A stretch of DNA of 64,000 nt from Actinoplanes sp. N902-109 (lineage in GTDB: Bacteria; Actinomycetota; Actinomycetes; Mycobacteriales; Micromonosporaceae): the NCBI RefSeq assembly GCF_000389965.1, contig NC_021191.1, positions 6,635,501 to 6,699,500 on the forward strand, written 5' to 3'. The position numbers were made by a program, and so were the translations under genes. Below the pieces are notes generated by a model that was not told the origin of the DNA, did no database searches, and saw only the letters and a program-made list of their open reading frames with translations. This document shows, one piece after another, positions 16,634 to 25,960 of the stretch (within the stretch, counting starts at the first letter, position 1; each line of letters begins with the position of its first letter).

Positions 16634-19600
16634 TCAGGTGACGAGCAGGGAGCGGGCGTCGCTTGCGGTCATGGGTACGCCCTGCCGCAGTGCCGCATAC
16701 TGTGGGTCCCACCGCACTATCTCCGCATAGAGCTCCTGGAGCCGATCCGCCGCCGCGACCGTATCCGGGCCCGGCGCTCGGCCCCGGATCACCTGCAACG
16801 CGGCACGCTCCTCAGCCAGCAGCTCGGCAAGCCGATCGGTGGGCTGCCTCGTGGGTCCCAACTCGGCGGTGGCGAGCAAATCCACGAACGCACGGGACTT
16901 CGCCTGTTGCACCACGGCGTACGCCTCGGCATGCGCACCGCGCTCTCGCAGACATGTGATCAAGCCGTTGAACGCGTCTTGGTTCTCCCCGGCGTACGCG
17001 ATCCGCGCCGCGTCGTCGTAGGGCCTCTCCTGCCGCGTCCGCTCGATCATCGTGACCGCCGTGCGGTACCACCGCTCCGCCTCCCGCAGTGACCCCCCGG
17101 CGCGATGGAGCTCGGCGAGGTGCACTGCTGCGCTAACCGCCGCACCGAAGAACCCCGCTGGCAGCGAGATGCTCAGGCTTGTCCGGTACGCGTCTTCCGC
17201 CTTTGCGTCGTCCCCGAGCTGGTGGTGTTTCAGCCCGATGCTGGTGAGCGTTGTGGCCAGCGACAGCCGGTCCCCGCAGCGCTCGCCGGCCGCCCGGATG
17301 TCCTCCAGCAGTGGCAGACCCTCTGCGGCGGGCAGCAGGTTGCTCAGATCGTGCGCGGCTGCCGCCCATCCTCGATCGTTGTGGACCGCGCGGAACGCTT
17401 CGACGGCGCGGCGCAGCAGCACCTCGGCGACCGCATCGGCGCCGCGGTCGATGACCGCCTTCAGCATGGGGTCGACGTCGAGGAGCATTCCAGCCAGCGC
17501 CGGCATCGCCTCTGAACCCGGCGACCGAACGCGCCCTGTAGCGATTCGCCCGAAGATGGCGCCCAGTACGTGAAGCTGGTTCGCCTGACCGCTGAGGTGG
17601 CCGATCCGCCGCGCGATCGCCCACGACCTGTGGTGGGCGGCGACCGCCTCCGGAAGGTCGCCGAGCCGGTCGAGCAGGACACCCAGCTGTGACTCAATGG
17701 GGCCGCGGGCCAGCAGCATCCGCGGGTCGTCCGGCAGCGTCGCCGCCGTCGACAGTGCGCTGCGCAGGTCGGCGAGTGCCCGATGATCGCGGCCGAGCTG
17801 GACCAGTAGTTCGGCGCGGGCGGCGAGTGCCTCGGTCGAATTGAGCAGCTGTCCGAGGGAACTGCCGGCGGCTTGAGCCCGCGCCACCGCCCGGTCGTGG
17901 ACGGGCAGGGCCTCGAGGAGTCGCCCGGCCTGCCGGTAGCTACGCGCGAGCAGGCCCATGGCGAAGGACTCGTCGCGTCCGTCGGTCTCGGCTGCGAGGC
18001 TCTCCGCCGTCGCCACGGCCCGGTCGAGCTCGCCGCTCTCTAGGCTGACCAGCACGTCGGCGATCCGCACCGGGACACGGGGACGGTCACTGGCCGCTTC
18101 GGCGGCTTCCACCCAGCGCCGGGCGTGCCGCAGGGCGTGGGGGGAGGCGCTAACCCCGAGGTATCCGGGGGTACGGGACGGAACAGCCGTACCGACCAGG
18201 CTGAGCAGACCCTCGGGCTGGACTCGTGCGGCCTGCCTGACCGCCGCGTCGGTGATCGCGGCGACCACCGGCTCGTCGAGCGTCAGGCCGGGCGCCCGGT
18301 GGCGCAGGACCACGAGTTGTTCGACGAGGGGCAGTGCCCGTGCGGTGTCCAGGCGGGAGAGCAGCAGCAGGACGATGTCGCTCAGCAGCCGCTCGGCGGC
18401 CGCATAGTGTCCGTTGGCCCGCTGCTTCGCGACAAGTCGCCCGATTCTGGTCAGTGCCTGGTCCTGCCCCGCGGTGCCATAGCGGATCGCGTCGAGATCG
18501 TCGACGCGGGGGATCACGAAGCCGGCCGGGGTGAAGGACACCTTCGCGGGGAGGAGCTGCAGCTCCGCGAGTAAGTCGGTGACGAACGCCCGCTGGTCCG
18601 GGTTGAGGTTGGGCCAGGCCCGGTCGACCACAGCGGTGTGGTGCGGTCGACCGGTGAGCTCGCGGAGCAGAGAGGCGACGGCGGCGCCGTCGCTAAGCGA
18701 GGCGATGTGGTCGATCCAGCGGCGGTGCTGGATGGTATCGGCGTGCGCGCCCGCGGCCATCGCCTGGACGAGGCGGCGATAGCGGTGCCGGGCGTCGGCG
18801 GTCGCGGCGGACAAATCCGTGCCGGTATCCGGCGCCGGCACGGAGCCGGAGGCCACCGCGACGGCCAGGCGTAGAACAGCCGTGTCGGATGGGTCGAGGC
18901 CGCGGAGCAGACGGTCGAGATCGCGGGCGCCGTCGCGGACCTGGCGCAGGACGCCGGCCAGTGTCGTCCACTCGGGATTTCTGGCTCGCACGTCGAGGTG
19001 CTCGTCCAGGGACCGGCGGACGGCGTGCCGTTCCCGTACGCCAGGTGCCAGCGCCGCAATGACCGGAGCCCACCGTCGGGTCAGCTCGCCGACACGGTCG
19101 GCTGCCGCGGGGGTAGTTCTGTCGCGAAGCAGGATGAGCAGCTCGGCCAGGATCTGCTCCGCTTTTCGGCGGGTGAGACCTAGTGCCTTGCCTAGGGAGG
19201 CGAACGGGACACCGACCGTGGCCGTCAGCCAGGCCATGTCGGCCGTGGCTAGCAGCTGTGGGGAAGGGTCGCGGTCGGTGAGTTCGCGATAGGTGTGCGC
19301 CACTTCCTGGGCGTTACCGGCGAACCGGTGGACGATGAGCGCCGCCAAGGCGTGCGCCAGCTTCTCCGGCACCCGGTCGTCGGGCAGGTAATCGGCCATG
19401 TGCCGGTGAGCGGTGCCGACCAGGTGCGGCTGCGGCAGGATGTACGCGAGGCGGAGTGTCTCGGCCTGGAAGCGCAGCGCGGCGTCCCTGTCGCCCCGCA
19501 CCCAAGCGATCTTGCCGCGGCCGCCCAGCACTGCCGCAAGCCGGTACGCGTCGCCGCTCTCGCGGTACGTCTCCTCGCACCACAGCAGCACGGTGTCTGC

Positions 19601-20134
19601 GGCGTCGTCCTCCCCACTGTCGCGCAGGGCCATGGCCCGCTCCAGCTGCACGTCCGCGATGGAGGTCTGCGATGCATGTCGCCGCTCGAGTGACGAGATC
19701 TGTCGATCTAGATACGCCACGGACAGGACCCAGTTGCACTCCTCCCGCGCCGCGCTCGCCCCGGTGGCGGCGAGCTGCTCGCGGACTTCGTACGGTGGCC
19801 ACAGTTCTGCCATGCCACTGTGCTCTGCGATGCGCAGAAGTGTCCGTTCCAGCAGCGCCAGCCGGTCGAGGACCGCGTCGTTGCGCGGGGACAGCTGCAG
19901 TCCCTGCACTTCCACTGCGACGGCGGTCCAGGGGCCGTATGACGCACGTGGCAGCAGCTCCCGTACCCGGCTGTTGATCTCGCGCGCGGCGTCCAGCGAG
20001 CCTGAGCGCGTCAGATGGCTGGTCAGGTTGGCGCCGAACTCGACGGCGCCGTCGACTTCTCCTTTCCGCAGGCACTTCTCGAAGGCAAGGCGCAAGATGC
20101 GCTCCAGCTCGGGTGCGCGAAGGTGATCGACCAT
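16634..20134 (-). CDS. TPR-rich protein of the CHAT cluster, lacking the CHAT domain
   Basis: 1166 aa of almost continuous helical repeats (for example LGRDHRALADLRSALSTAAT, EAVAAHHRSWAIARRIGHLS, AEDAYRTSLSISLP). The final 120 residues match the linker that precedes the protease in TPR-CHAT proteins (AYAVVQQAKSRAFVDLLATA, then LYAEIVRWDPQYAALRQG). The protein stops exactly where a CHAT peptidase should begin, so the catalytic part is missing. This is either a natural regulatory subunit or a truncation. Its ATG (20132-20134) overlaps the stop of the upstream membrane gene, so it is the last gene of a four-gene operon running from 25.0 kb. Confidence 0.75.
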   Translation of the reverse strand: MVDHLRAPELERILRLAFEKCLRKGEVDGAVEFGANLTSHLTRSGSLDAAREINSRVRELLPRASYGPWTAVAVEVQGLQLSPRNDAVLDRLALLERTLLRIAEHSGMAELWPPYEVREQLAATGASAAREECNWVLSVAYLDRQISSLERRHASQTSIADVQLERAMALRDSGEDDAADTVLLWCEETYRESGDAYRLAAVLGGRGKIAWVRGDRDAALRFQAETLRLAYILPQPHLVGTAHRHMADYLPDDRVPEKLAHALAALIVHRFAGNAQEVAHTYRELTDRDPSPQLLATADMAWLTATVGVPFASLGKALGLTRRKAEQILAELLILLRDRTTPAAADRVGELTRRWAPVIAALAPGVRERHAVRRSLDEHLDVRARNPEWTTLAGVLRQVRDGARDLDRLLRGLDPSDTAVLRLAVAVASGSVPAPDTGTDLSAATADARHRYRRLVQAMAAGAHADTIQHRRWIDHIASLSDGAAVASLLRELTGRPHHTAVVDRAWPNLNPDQRAFVTDLLAELQLLPAKVSFTPAGFVIPRVDDLDAIRYGTAGQDQALTRIGRLVAKQRANGHYAAAERLLSDIVLLLLSRLDTARALPLVEQLVVLRHRAPGLTLDEPVVAAITDAAVRQAARVQPEGLLSLVGTAVPSRTPGYLGVSASPHALRHARRWVEAAEAASDRPRVPVRIADVLVSLESGELDRAVATAESLAAETDGRDESFAMGLLARSYRQAGRLLEALPVHDRAVARAQAAGSSLGQLLNSTEALAARAELLVQLGRDHRALADLRSALSTAATLPDDPRMLLARGPIESQLGVLLDRLGDLPEAVAAHHRSWAIARRIGHLSGQANQLHVLGAIFGRIATGRVRSPGSEAMPALAGMLLDVDPMLKAVIDRGADAVAEVLLRRAVEAFRAVHNDRGWAAAAHDLSNLLPAAEGLPLLEDIRAAGERCGDRLSLATTLTSIGLKHHQLGDDAKAEDAYRTSLSISLPAGFFGAAVSAAVHLAELHRAGGSLREAERWYRTAVTMIERTRQERPYDDAARIAYAGENQDAFNGLITCLRERGAHAEAYAVVQQAKSRAFVDLLATAELGPTRQPTDRLAELLAEERAALQVIRGRAPGPDTVAAADRLQELYAEIVRWDPQYAALRQGVPMTASDARSLLVT

Positions 20135-21672
20135 CAGCGCAACACCAGGTGCGCGGTACCGGCGTCGACGGCGGCCAGCAGAAGGTCGACGTCTGCGTAC
20201 GGGACGGCCACCGTCACCGACGGCGGCTCGGCCGCTTGGTCGAGCACGATGAGGCCGGTGAAACGCCGGAGGTCCTCGCCCTGAAACGGAGTCACCACTA
20301 GATCGACTTCGGTGCCTCGGTCGACCGCCCGGTCGGCGGGCACCGCAAGAACCGAACGGCCGGCCAGGCCCGTGGGCAGGACGGGGCCAAGCTCGCGGGC
20401 GCGCAGGGGGTCATCGGCCTTGACCGCCGACAGGGTGTAGCGGCCGATGAGACGGTCTGCTCGGGGGCCTGTGATGTCGTGACGCGTAAGCACGTGGAAG
20501 GCGGGAAGCCCTCGGGCCGCCCTCGCTTCGGAAGGGCTGTCGTCCGTACGGGTGGCGGCGACGACCCCGGCCGCTGCGGCGAAGAGGATGACTGCGGCCG
20601 CGAGTAGCGACCGGACGGGCATGCCGCGCCGCGCCGGTGCTGCCGGTGTCGGTGTCGGTGTCTCTGTCACCGGCGTTGCCGATGCCGCAACGGCCGGCGC
20701 CGGCGGCGTGACGGCGATCGCTGACGGCGACGCGACGGCTGCCAGTGACGCGACCGCGGCAGCGGGCGCGGTTGCGGGTTCCGGAGGGGCGGGCTGCGGA
20801 TACCGCAACGCGGATGCCCGGTCGCTGTCGGGCCAGCCCTGGTACCAAAGCTTCCCTAGCTGGCGCCACTGCTCCCGCTCTTCTGGGAAGCCGGTCGGCA
20901 ACTGCAGGCGCATGGCTTCCAGCAGCGCGAACCGATGCACGTCGAATGCGGTCCGGATCAGCTGTGCGTAGGGCGCCGCAGCTCGTGTCGCTGCCCGGTG
21001 CCCGAGTACCGCCACCGCGGCGCCGAGCAGCACCGTGGCCGCCGCAGCCAAGGGCGGCAGCAATAGCGCGGCGAGCACACCACCGGCGACGGCGAAGGCC
21101 GCTCCGAGGACGCCGATGACCGTGGCGCCCTCCATCGAGGCGGTGGTCGCGGAGAACGCCTCCAGAAACGAGGCGGGCAGCACCACGTACAGCCGGGGCC
21201 ACGCCGTCACCCCATCGATCCCGTAGCGGTCGGCATGCTCCTCCGCCGCGCGGATGACGTTGCCCAGCCGGGTCGGCAGAACGTGCTCGGCCCTGCGCGG
21301 ATAGGACAGGAACAGCTCAGGATCGGCAGCGGCCCGTCTGGCCTGCACCCTGCGATGGCGTGCGGTCAGGTGGTCGCGCACCGTGCGCAGGCCCGGCGCG
21401 TCCGGCCAGTAGCCGCTGAACAGCCGGATGAGGCCGGTACGCCATGCGTTCAGCGTCTGGCCCAGCAGCACGGTGACGATGATCAGCGCGCCGCCCGCCA
21501 TCGTCCGCACCTCCCCGCTGGCGCCCGCCCACCAGGCCTGGGCCTCCTTCACCCCGAGCCCGGTGACGACGACGACGCCCAGCCCGCCGAGGAAGGCCAG
21601 CAACGGCATCCACACCACAGTCAGCTGCCGCCGGTCCAGCAGGCCGCCGACCGTGCTGAACAGTGCGGTCAT
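20134..21672 (-). CDS. Membrane protein with SAF-like C-terminal domain
   Basis: 512 aa from the ATG at 21672 (overlaps the previous stop as ATGA). Two N-terminal helices lie about 17-40 and 52-72, two more about 175-220. A Pro/Ala/Thr-rich linker follows (about 290-350), then a helix (about 355-378) and an outside domain with AFHVLTRHDI, GRYTLSAVKADDPLRARELG and LVVTPFQGED. That domain resembles SAF/CpaB-like domains. It is probably the membrane anchor of the CHAT complex. The conserved four-gene order with 4-bp overlaps implies a co-assembled product; the precise role is unknown. Confidence 0.65.
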   Translation of the reverse strand: MTALFSTVGGLLDRRQLTVVWMPLLAFLGGLGVVVVTGLGVKEAQAWWAGASGEVRTMAGGALIIVTVLLGQTLNAWRTGLIRLFSGYWPDAPGLRTVRDHLTARHRRVQARRAAADPELFLSYPRRAEHVLPTRLGNVIRAAEEHADRYGIDGVTAWPRLYVVLPASFLEAFSATTASMEGATVIGVLGAAFAVAGGVLAALLLPPLAAAATVLLGAAVAVLGHRAATRAAAPYAQLIRTAFDVHRFALLEAMRLQLPTGFPEEREQWRQLGKLWYQGWPDSDRASALRYPQPAPPEPATAPAAAVASLAAVASPSAIAVTPPAPAVAASATPVTETPTPTPAAPARRGMPVRSLLAAAVILFAAAAGVVAATRTDDSPSEARAARGLPAFHVLTRHDITGPRADRLIGRYTLSAVKADDPLRARELGPVLPTGLAGRSVLAVPADRAVDRGTEVDLVVTPFQGEDLRRFTGLIVLDQAAEPPSVTVAVPYADVDLLLAAVDAGTAHLVLR

Positions 21673-22199
21673 CGCCGCCACTCCGGCTGCAGGGCGTGGC
21701 CACCGCTGATGCACGGCTGGTCGGCCTCCGGGAACTCTTCGAGCTCGTTGAGCCCGCCGCAGGTGGCGCACCATATGCGGAGCCGGTCCCGTGGCGGCCG
21801 GGGCCGTCCGGCCGGGGTGAAGTCGGTGCCGCTGTCCAGCGCGCCGGTGAACGCCTCGTCTGCATCGGTCATGGCGGCCAGCACGACTCGCAGCTTCTCG
21901 AGCGGTATCGTGCCGGCCACACGGCCGTCGTCGACCACGACCAAGGCCGGTAGCCCCGCGGCCAGCATGGGGAGCACGCTGCCAGAACTGAGCAGGTCAC
22001 CGAGGAGCCGGTCGGACGCCACGGTGAGCACCGGGGCCGGTCCGGCGGGCCCCGCGAGCCAGCGAGGGTGTCCCGCGTCGTCCGTGACCACGGTCAGGGT
22101 GTCTGCCTGCCGTGGTGCCAGCTCGATGCCGACCACGGGTGTGCCGGTGTCGGCGACGTCGCGGGCCGTCTGCAACCAGGGACGCTGATCGTTGCTCAT
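21669..22199 (-). CDS. Small CHAT-cluster protein with Cys-pair module
   Basis: 176 aa. The N-terminal two thirds are alpha/beta (PVVGIELAPRQADTLTVVTD, LPALVVVDDGRVAGTIPLEKL), reminiscent of a CBS-like or nucleotide-sensing fold. The C-terminus has WCATCGGLNELEEFP followed by CISGGH, which could bind one zinc. Overlaps both neighbours by 4 bp. Not recognised as a named family; the small size and central operon position suggest an adaptor between the CHAT protein and the membrane component. Confidence 0.55.
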   Translation of the reverse strand: MSNDQRPWLQTARDVADTGTPVVGIELAPRQADTLTVVTDDAGHPRWLAGPAGPAPVLTVASDRLLGDLLSSGSVLPMLAAGLPALVVVDDGRVAGTIPLEKLRVVLAAMTDADEAFTGALDSGTDFTPAGRPRPPRDRLRIWCATCGGLNELEEFPEADQPCISGGHALQPEWRR

Positions 22200-25003
22200 C
22201 TCCAGTCTCCTACCAGGACGAAGGGCGCCCAGAAGTACGGGTGCTCGTACAGCCGCCGGTCGGGCCTGCCCGCGGCCATGCCGGCCAGCAGCGAGGCCCG
22301 GGCGACCAGCGCGCGGGCGTCGCGGCGCTCGTCGGCTACTGAGGACCGGGCTGCGTCCTGCGCCACCGCGGCGGCTCCCGTGTGATCCCCGGCCAACAGC
22401 CGGATCCGCGCCTCGGCCAGCGCCTGCCGCACCGCTGCGGGATGCCCCGCCGGGGTGTCCGCGCGGATGCGCGCGGCGTACTCAACAACATCCGTGACCG
22501 TGCGCTCACGCAGCCACGACTGCGCCCGGTGCAAGGCGTCACCGGCCGGCACTCCGGCGCCGAGCTCACGGTAGAAGTGTTCCAGCAGCATCGCGGTCGA
22601 CAGCTCGTCCACCTTCCAGAGGCTGACCAGAACCGAGGGCGCGCCGGCGTAAATCAGCGCCCGGATCAGGCCCAGCAGCTCGTCGCCGGGCCGTGCCTCG
22701 GACACCCCGCTGCGACAGGCGGCCAGCACCACCAGGGTCCCGGTCAGGGACAGACTCAGGATGTCGTTAGCGGTGAGCCGGCCACCGGTGAGTTCGACGC
22801 CCGAGCGCATCGGATCCTCCAGGTCGAAGATCCCGTGCGCACCGATGTGCAGCACCGACGGCGGCCGCGCCTGCGGTCCGGACAGCAATTGCATCAGTCC
22901 CTCGCGGTTCGCGTCCGTGCCGGTGCGCACGCTGTACGCAAAGTCTCCGGCCGCTGCCGCAGCCTGCGCCCGGCCGAACGTCAAGGCGCGCGTGCCGACC
23001 GGGTCGATCACCGCCAGCGCACTCGTGCGCGGCAGCCGACGATTCGCCTGGCAGTAGCGCAGCACCGACGCGCTCGGGCTGTAGCCCACCGGGTTGCGCT
23101 GTGCCAGGCAGAAGCCCTCATACGGAATTGCGTGCAGCGGCACCCGGTGCAGCGGTCCGTGTGGCACGAGATAAAGCCGGTCGCCGGGCGCCGACCACTC
23201 GAATATCGGGGCTACAAGCTCCACCAGTAACGGATCGGCGAGGGCTGCGACTGCCCGCCGCAGAGCCTCCGGCTCGCCCGACGCGGCGTCGTCGAGGGCC
23301 GCGGCCAGCGCAAGGACTCGGTCGGTTAGCTTCGCCGGCTCGATGGCTAGGGTGAGGAGATCCGGCTCCCGCGACTCGGGCGTGATCCAGAACAGCAGCA
23401 CCGCGTCGGTGGTCAGGTAGAACTCCGCCAGCAGCACTCGTGCGCCGCTCATCTGCTCCTCCTCGGCCAGTTCACGGGCGATGTCAGGGGTGCCCGCCGA
23501 CGCTCCACTTCGCGAGGCCACATATCGGGCGTCGTAGGGCTCGATGGCGGCGAGCGTCTGCTGCCAGTCGGCCTGCGCAACGTGATAGTCCCGCCCGGCC
23601 GCTTCGACGTCGTCGTGGCGGCCGAGCATCCGGGCGAGCGCGCCGGCCATCCTCGCGCGGGCCGCGGCTTCCTGCTGGACCAGGTCAGCCGGTGTGCCGG
23701 CGGGGGACGCCGTGGTCCGTTCGGCCAGCCTGCGCAGCATCTCCTGGGAACGGCCGGCCTCGGCCTGGCGCAGGGCTTCGTCAGGCCTGTTGCGCTTGAC
23801 GGACAATTCCGCCAGGCGCACGTACGGGTCCCCGGAGTCCACCCGGAACCAGTCCAGTGCCTCACGTTCCTCCAGCAGCCCGGCCCGTAACGCGGTCACC
23901 AGTCGAGCCGCCGCCTGATACTGCCTCTCGGCATCATGCGGGACGAGGTCGCCGAGGCGAAGGTGCAGGTCGAATAGGTCACGGATGAGCGCCGTCTCGC
24001 GAGCCAGCCGCATCGCGTCGGTGAGGTGCCAGCGTGCTGCGGCTATGTCGCCGTCGACGACGTCGAGCACCGACAAGTCGGTGAGCGTGGCGATGACTCC
24101 TCGCGGGTCACCCGCTCGCCGCAGCAGCGTGAGGGCCTGCTGGTGCAGCTCACGAGCGGCCCGCAGGGAGCCCAGCCCGTGCGCCACCGCGGCCAGCGCA
24201 CCGACATCGGCCGCCTGCCCGTGCAAAGACCCGGCCTGCTGGTTGAGTTGCAACGCACGCCGCAGCCACTGCGCGCCTGCGACCGGATCGCGGTGGTCGA
24301 CAAGCAGGCGGCCCACGTTATGCGCGGCCACGGCGGCGCCGGCAAGGTCACCGTCGGCGCTCAGAATCGATACGGCCACCCGCGCGAACCGCTCGGCTAA
24401 GTCGAACTCGTGCCTCAGTTCGTGCACGAGTCCGAGGGTCACCAGAGCGTGTGCCATCACATTGCGGTCACCGGCGCCCCGCGAACGGCGCAGCGCTGCT
24501 CGCGCCACCGCCCGTGCCTCGGTGAGACGGTGACTGTCCTTGTACACCACCGCCAGGTTGACTTCGGCGCGCGCCGCCGCAGCCTCGTGCCCCCGAAGCA
24601 ATGTCAGTGCCGCTCGGTGATCCTGTGCAGCTGCGTCGAGGGCGCCGCGTTCGCGGCGTACCAGCCCGCGGGTGTCCAGACATCGGCCCAGCATCACCGG
24701 AGGCACCGACCCGTCCGAATTATCGCGCGCCCGCGCGATCAGCCCGGTGAGGTGCCGCTCGGCTACATCCAGCCACCCCAGGTGTTGCAATGCGAGCGCG
24801 AGTCGCTGCCCGGCCGCCGTGCGCCGGGCCACGCTCTCGTTGCTCAACCGCCCCGCCTTCTCCGCTCGGGCATAGGCGCGCGCCTCACCGGCACGGTCCC
24901 CTCGCCGCGCCGCGCGCACGGCAATCTCGATCAGTCGGTCGAAGGCATGCCAGCGTCGTATGCGAGCAATGATCCTCCGGCGTCGCCCAGGCCCACAACG
25001 CAC
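22196..25003 (-). CDS. TPR-CHAT caspase-like protease
   Basis: 935 aa. Residues about 1-500 are TPR-like repeats (ARAVARAALRRSRGAGDRNV, ARELHQQALTLLRRAGDPRG). The C-terminus is a CHAT (caspase HetF-associated) peptidase with catalytic His723 in HIGAHG and Cys763 in LAACRSG, followed by the expected VSEARPGDELLGL and GAPSVLVSLWKVDE motifs. It is the only intact protease of the cluster and the first gene of the operon. CHAT proteases act as processing or death enzymes in conflict systems (as in the TPR-CHAT partner of gRAMP). The target here is unknown; the three co-transcribed genes are the obvious partners. Confidence 0.85.
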   Translation of the reverse strand: MRCGPGRRRRIIARIRRWHAFDRLIEIAVRAARRGDRAGEARAYARAEKAGRLSNESVARRTAAGQRLALALQHLGWLDVAERHLTGLIARARDNSDGSVPPVMLGRCLDTRGLVRRERGALDAAAQDHRAALTLLRGHEAAAARAEVNLAVVYKDSHRLTEARAVARAALRRSRGAGDRNVMAHALVTLGLVHELRHEFDLAERFARVAVSILSADGDLAGAAVAAHNVGRLLVDHRDPVAGAQWLRRALQLNQQAGSLHGQAADVGALAAVAHGLGSLRAARELHQQALTLLRRAGDPRGVIATLTDLSVLDVVDGDIAAARWHLTDAMRLARETALIRDLFDLHLRLGDLVPHDAERQYQAAARLVTALRAGLLEEREALDWFRVDSGDPYVRLAELSVKRNRPDEALRQAEAGRSQEMLRRLAERTTASPAGTPADLVQQEAAARARMAGALARMLGRHDDVEAAGRDYHVAQADWQQTLAAIEPYDARYVASRSGASAGTPDIARELAEEEQMSGARVLLAEFYLTTDAVLLFWITPESREPDLLTLAIEPAKLTDRVLALAAALDDAASGEPEALRRAVAALADPLLVELVAPIFEWSAPGDRLYLVPHGPLHRVPLHAIPYEGFCLAQRNPVGYSPSASVLRYCQANRRLPRTSALAVIDPVGTRALTFGRAQAAAAAGDFAYSVRTGTDANREGLMQLLSGPQARPPSVLHIGAHGIFDLEDPMRSGVELTGGRLTANDILSLSLTGTLVVLAACRSGVSEARPGDELLGLIRALIYAGAPSVLVSLWKVDELSTAMLLEHFYRELGAGVPAGDALHRAQSWLRERTVTDVVEYAARIRADTPAGHPAAVRQALAEARIRLLAGDHTGAAAVAQDAARSSVADERRDARALVARASLLAGMAAGRPDRRLYEHPYFWAPFVLVGDWR

Positions 25004-25025
25004 TCACCTGTCGGTGTTTCGATAG

Positions 25026-25620
25026 TTATCGCAACAGCGCTCTTACCGCGTCGAAGCGCAGTGGTTGCTCAGCATCACGGGTCAGCTTTTCGAACAAGCC
25101 CCGGGAGCGCCGTTCCTCGGTGATCACCGCATGCCGGGCGCGCCGGTCGATCGCGGCTTGGAGCTTCTCCAACAGCCGGGCAGCGAAGGGATCGAGACGT
25201 GGCTCGGCGACATGGTCGGCGATCCACCGGATGCGATCCGCCTCGACCCCACGCGCGCGAAGTTCAAGACCATGCTCGATGGGTCGCCGTTCCGACTGTG
25301 CCAACAGATCGACCAGCGCCCGCGACCGGACGAGCTGGATCGCGTCGTAGGCACTTGCTGGCCGTCCGAGGCAAACCCGGACGCTCACCAGCAGGTCGTA
25401 GACCTCGATCTGCGCCGGTAGGAAGCTGATGCGTTTCTCGGCCTCCGGCAACGAGGACCGCATCCGCTCCAGCAAGGCGATGCAGCCGACCAGCTGTTCC
25501 TTCGCCCTCCTGATACTGCCGGTACGACAGCCGGATCCGAGCCAGGCTCCGGCGGCACGCCAGCTCGAGCTCCGTGTCAGCTGAGCGGTGTACAGCGCTC
25601 AGCGCCCGCTCGAACCGGAC
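25026..25620 (-). pseudogene. TPR/CHAT-linker gene remnant, 5' truncated and frameshifted
   Basis: The last 149 codons (25026-25475) read MLERMRSSLPEAEKRISF..., SAYDAIQLVRSRALVDLLAQ, EKLQAAIDRRARHAVI, matching the linker region of TPR-CHAT proteins. Upstream, a typical TPR (ELACRRSLARIRLSYRQYQE) is in a different frame. Removing one base from CCC at 25505-25507 joins them (…YRQYQEAKEQLVGCIALLE). Homology stops near 25620, where AICE genes begin, so the 5' end was probably removed by element insertion. Like the 16634 gene, it lacks a CHAT peptidase domain. Confidence 0.65.
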
Positions 25621-25960
25621 GGAGGCGGAGCCCACCACAGCCCGCATCCAGCGCACCGGGACCCCGCACACGACGTGGTGCGCCCGCGACCACCGCTGCC
25701 TCGGCGACGTGCACCGCGCGCCGGACATCCGCGCCGACGAGATCGGCGGCCGGGCGTGGCTGACCCGCGTCCGCGCCGGCGACGTCGAATACATCGAGAT
25801 CCGCGCCCGAATCCCGTTGCACAGCAACGGCAAGGTCGCCCGCTGGCAGCTCGCCACCGCGCTGCAGATCATGCGGGAACTGCTCAACGAGGTCACCCCC
25901 ACGATCCCCCGACTGACCGGCCGCGGCGAGCGCGGAGCGATCGGGCGGAGGACGGCGTGA
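25574..25960 (+). CDS. DUF6907-like AICE protein
   Basis: 128 codons from the ATG, but the first about 16 are antisense to the TPR remnant and unlikely to be native. The recognisable part starts near 25650: TWCARDHRC, VHRAPD, AWLTRVRAGDVEYIEIRARI, LQIMRELLNE. This fits the small WC..H..C proteins found beside AICE replication genes. The start is therefore uncertain and the gene is probably 5' truncated at the junction near 25620. Its TGA overlaps the methyltransferase ATG. Confidence 0.6.
   Translation: MSAERCTALSARSNRTEAEPTTARIQRTGTPHTTWCARDHRCLGDVHRAPDIRADEIGGRAWLTRVRAGDVEYIEIRARIPLHSNGKVARWQLATALQIMRELLNEVTPTIPRLTGRGERGAIGRRTA

Noticed and set aside
25600..25640. CTCGAACCGGAC as a possible left copy of the tRNA-Pro att core
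   Set aside because: Only a loose match to the T-arm; too short to claim a direct repeat.
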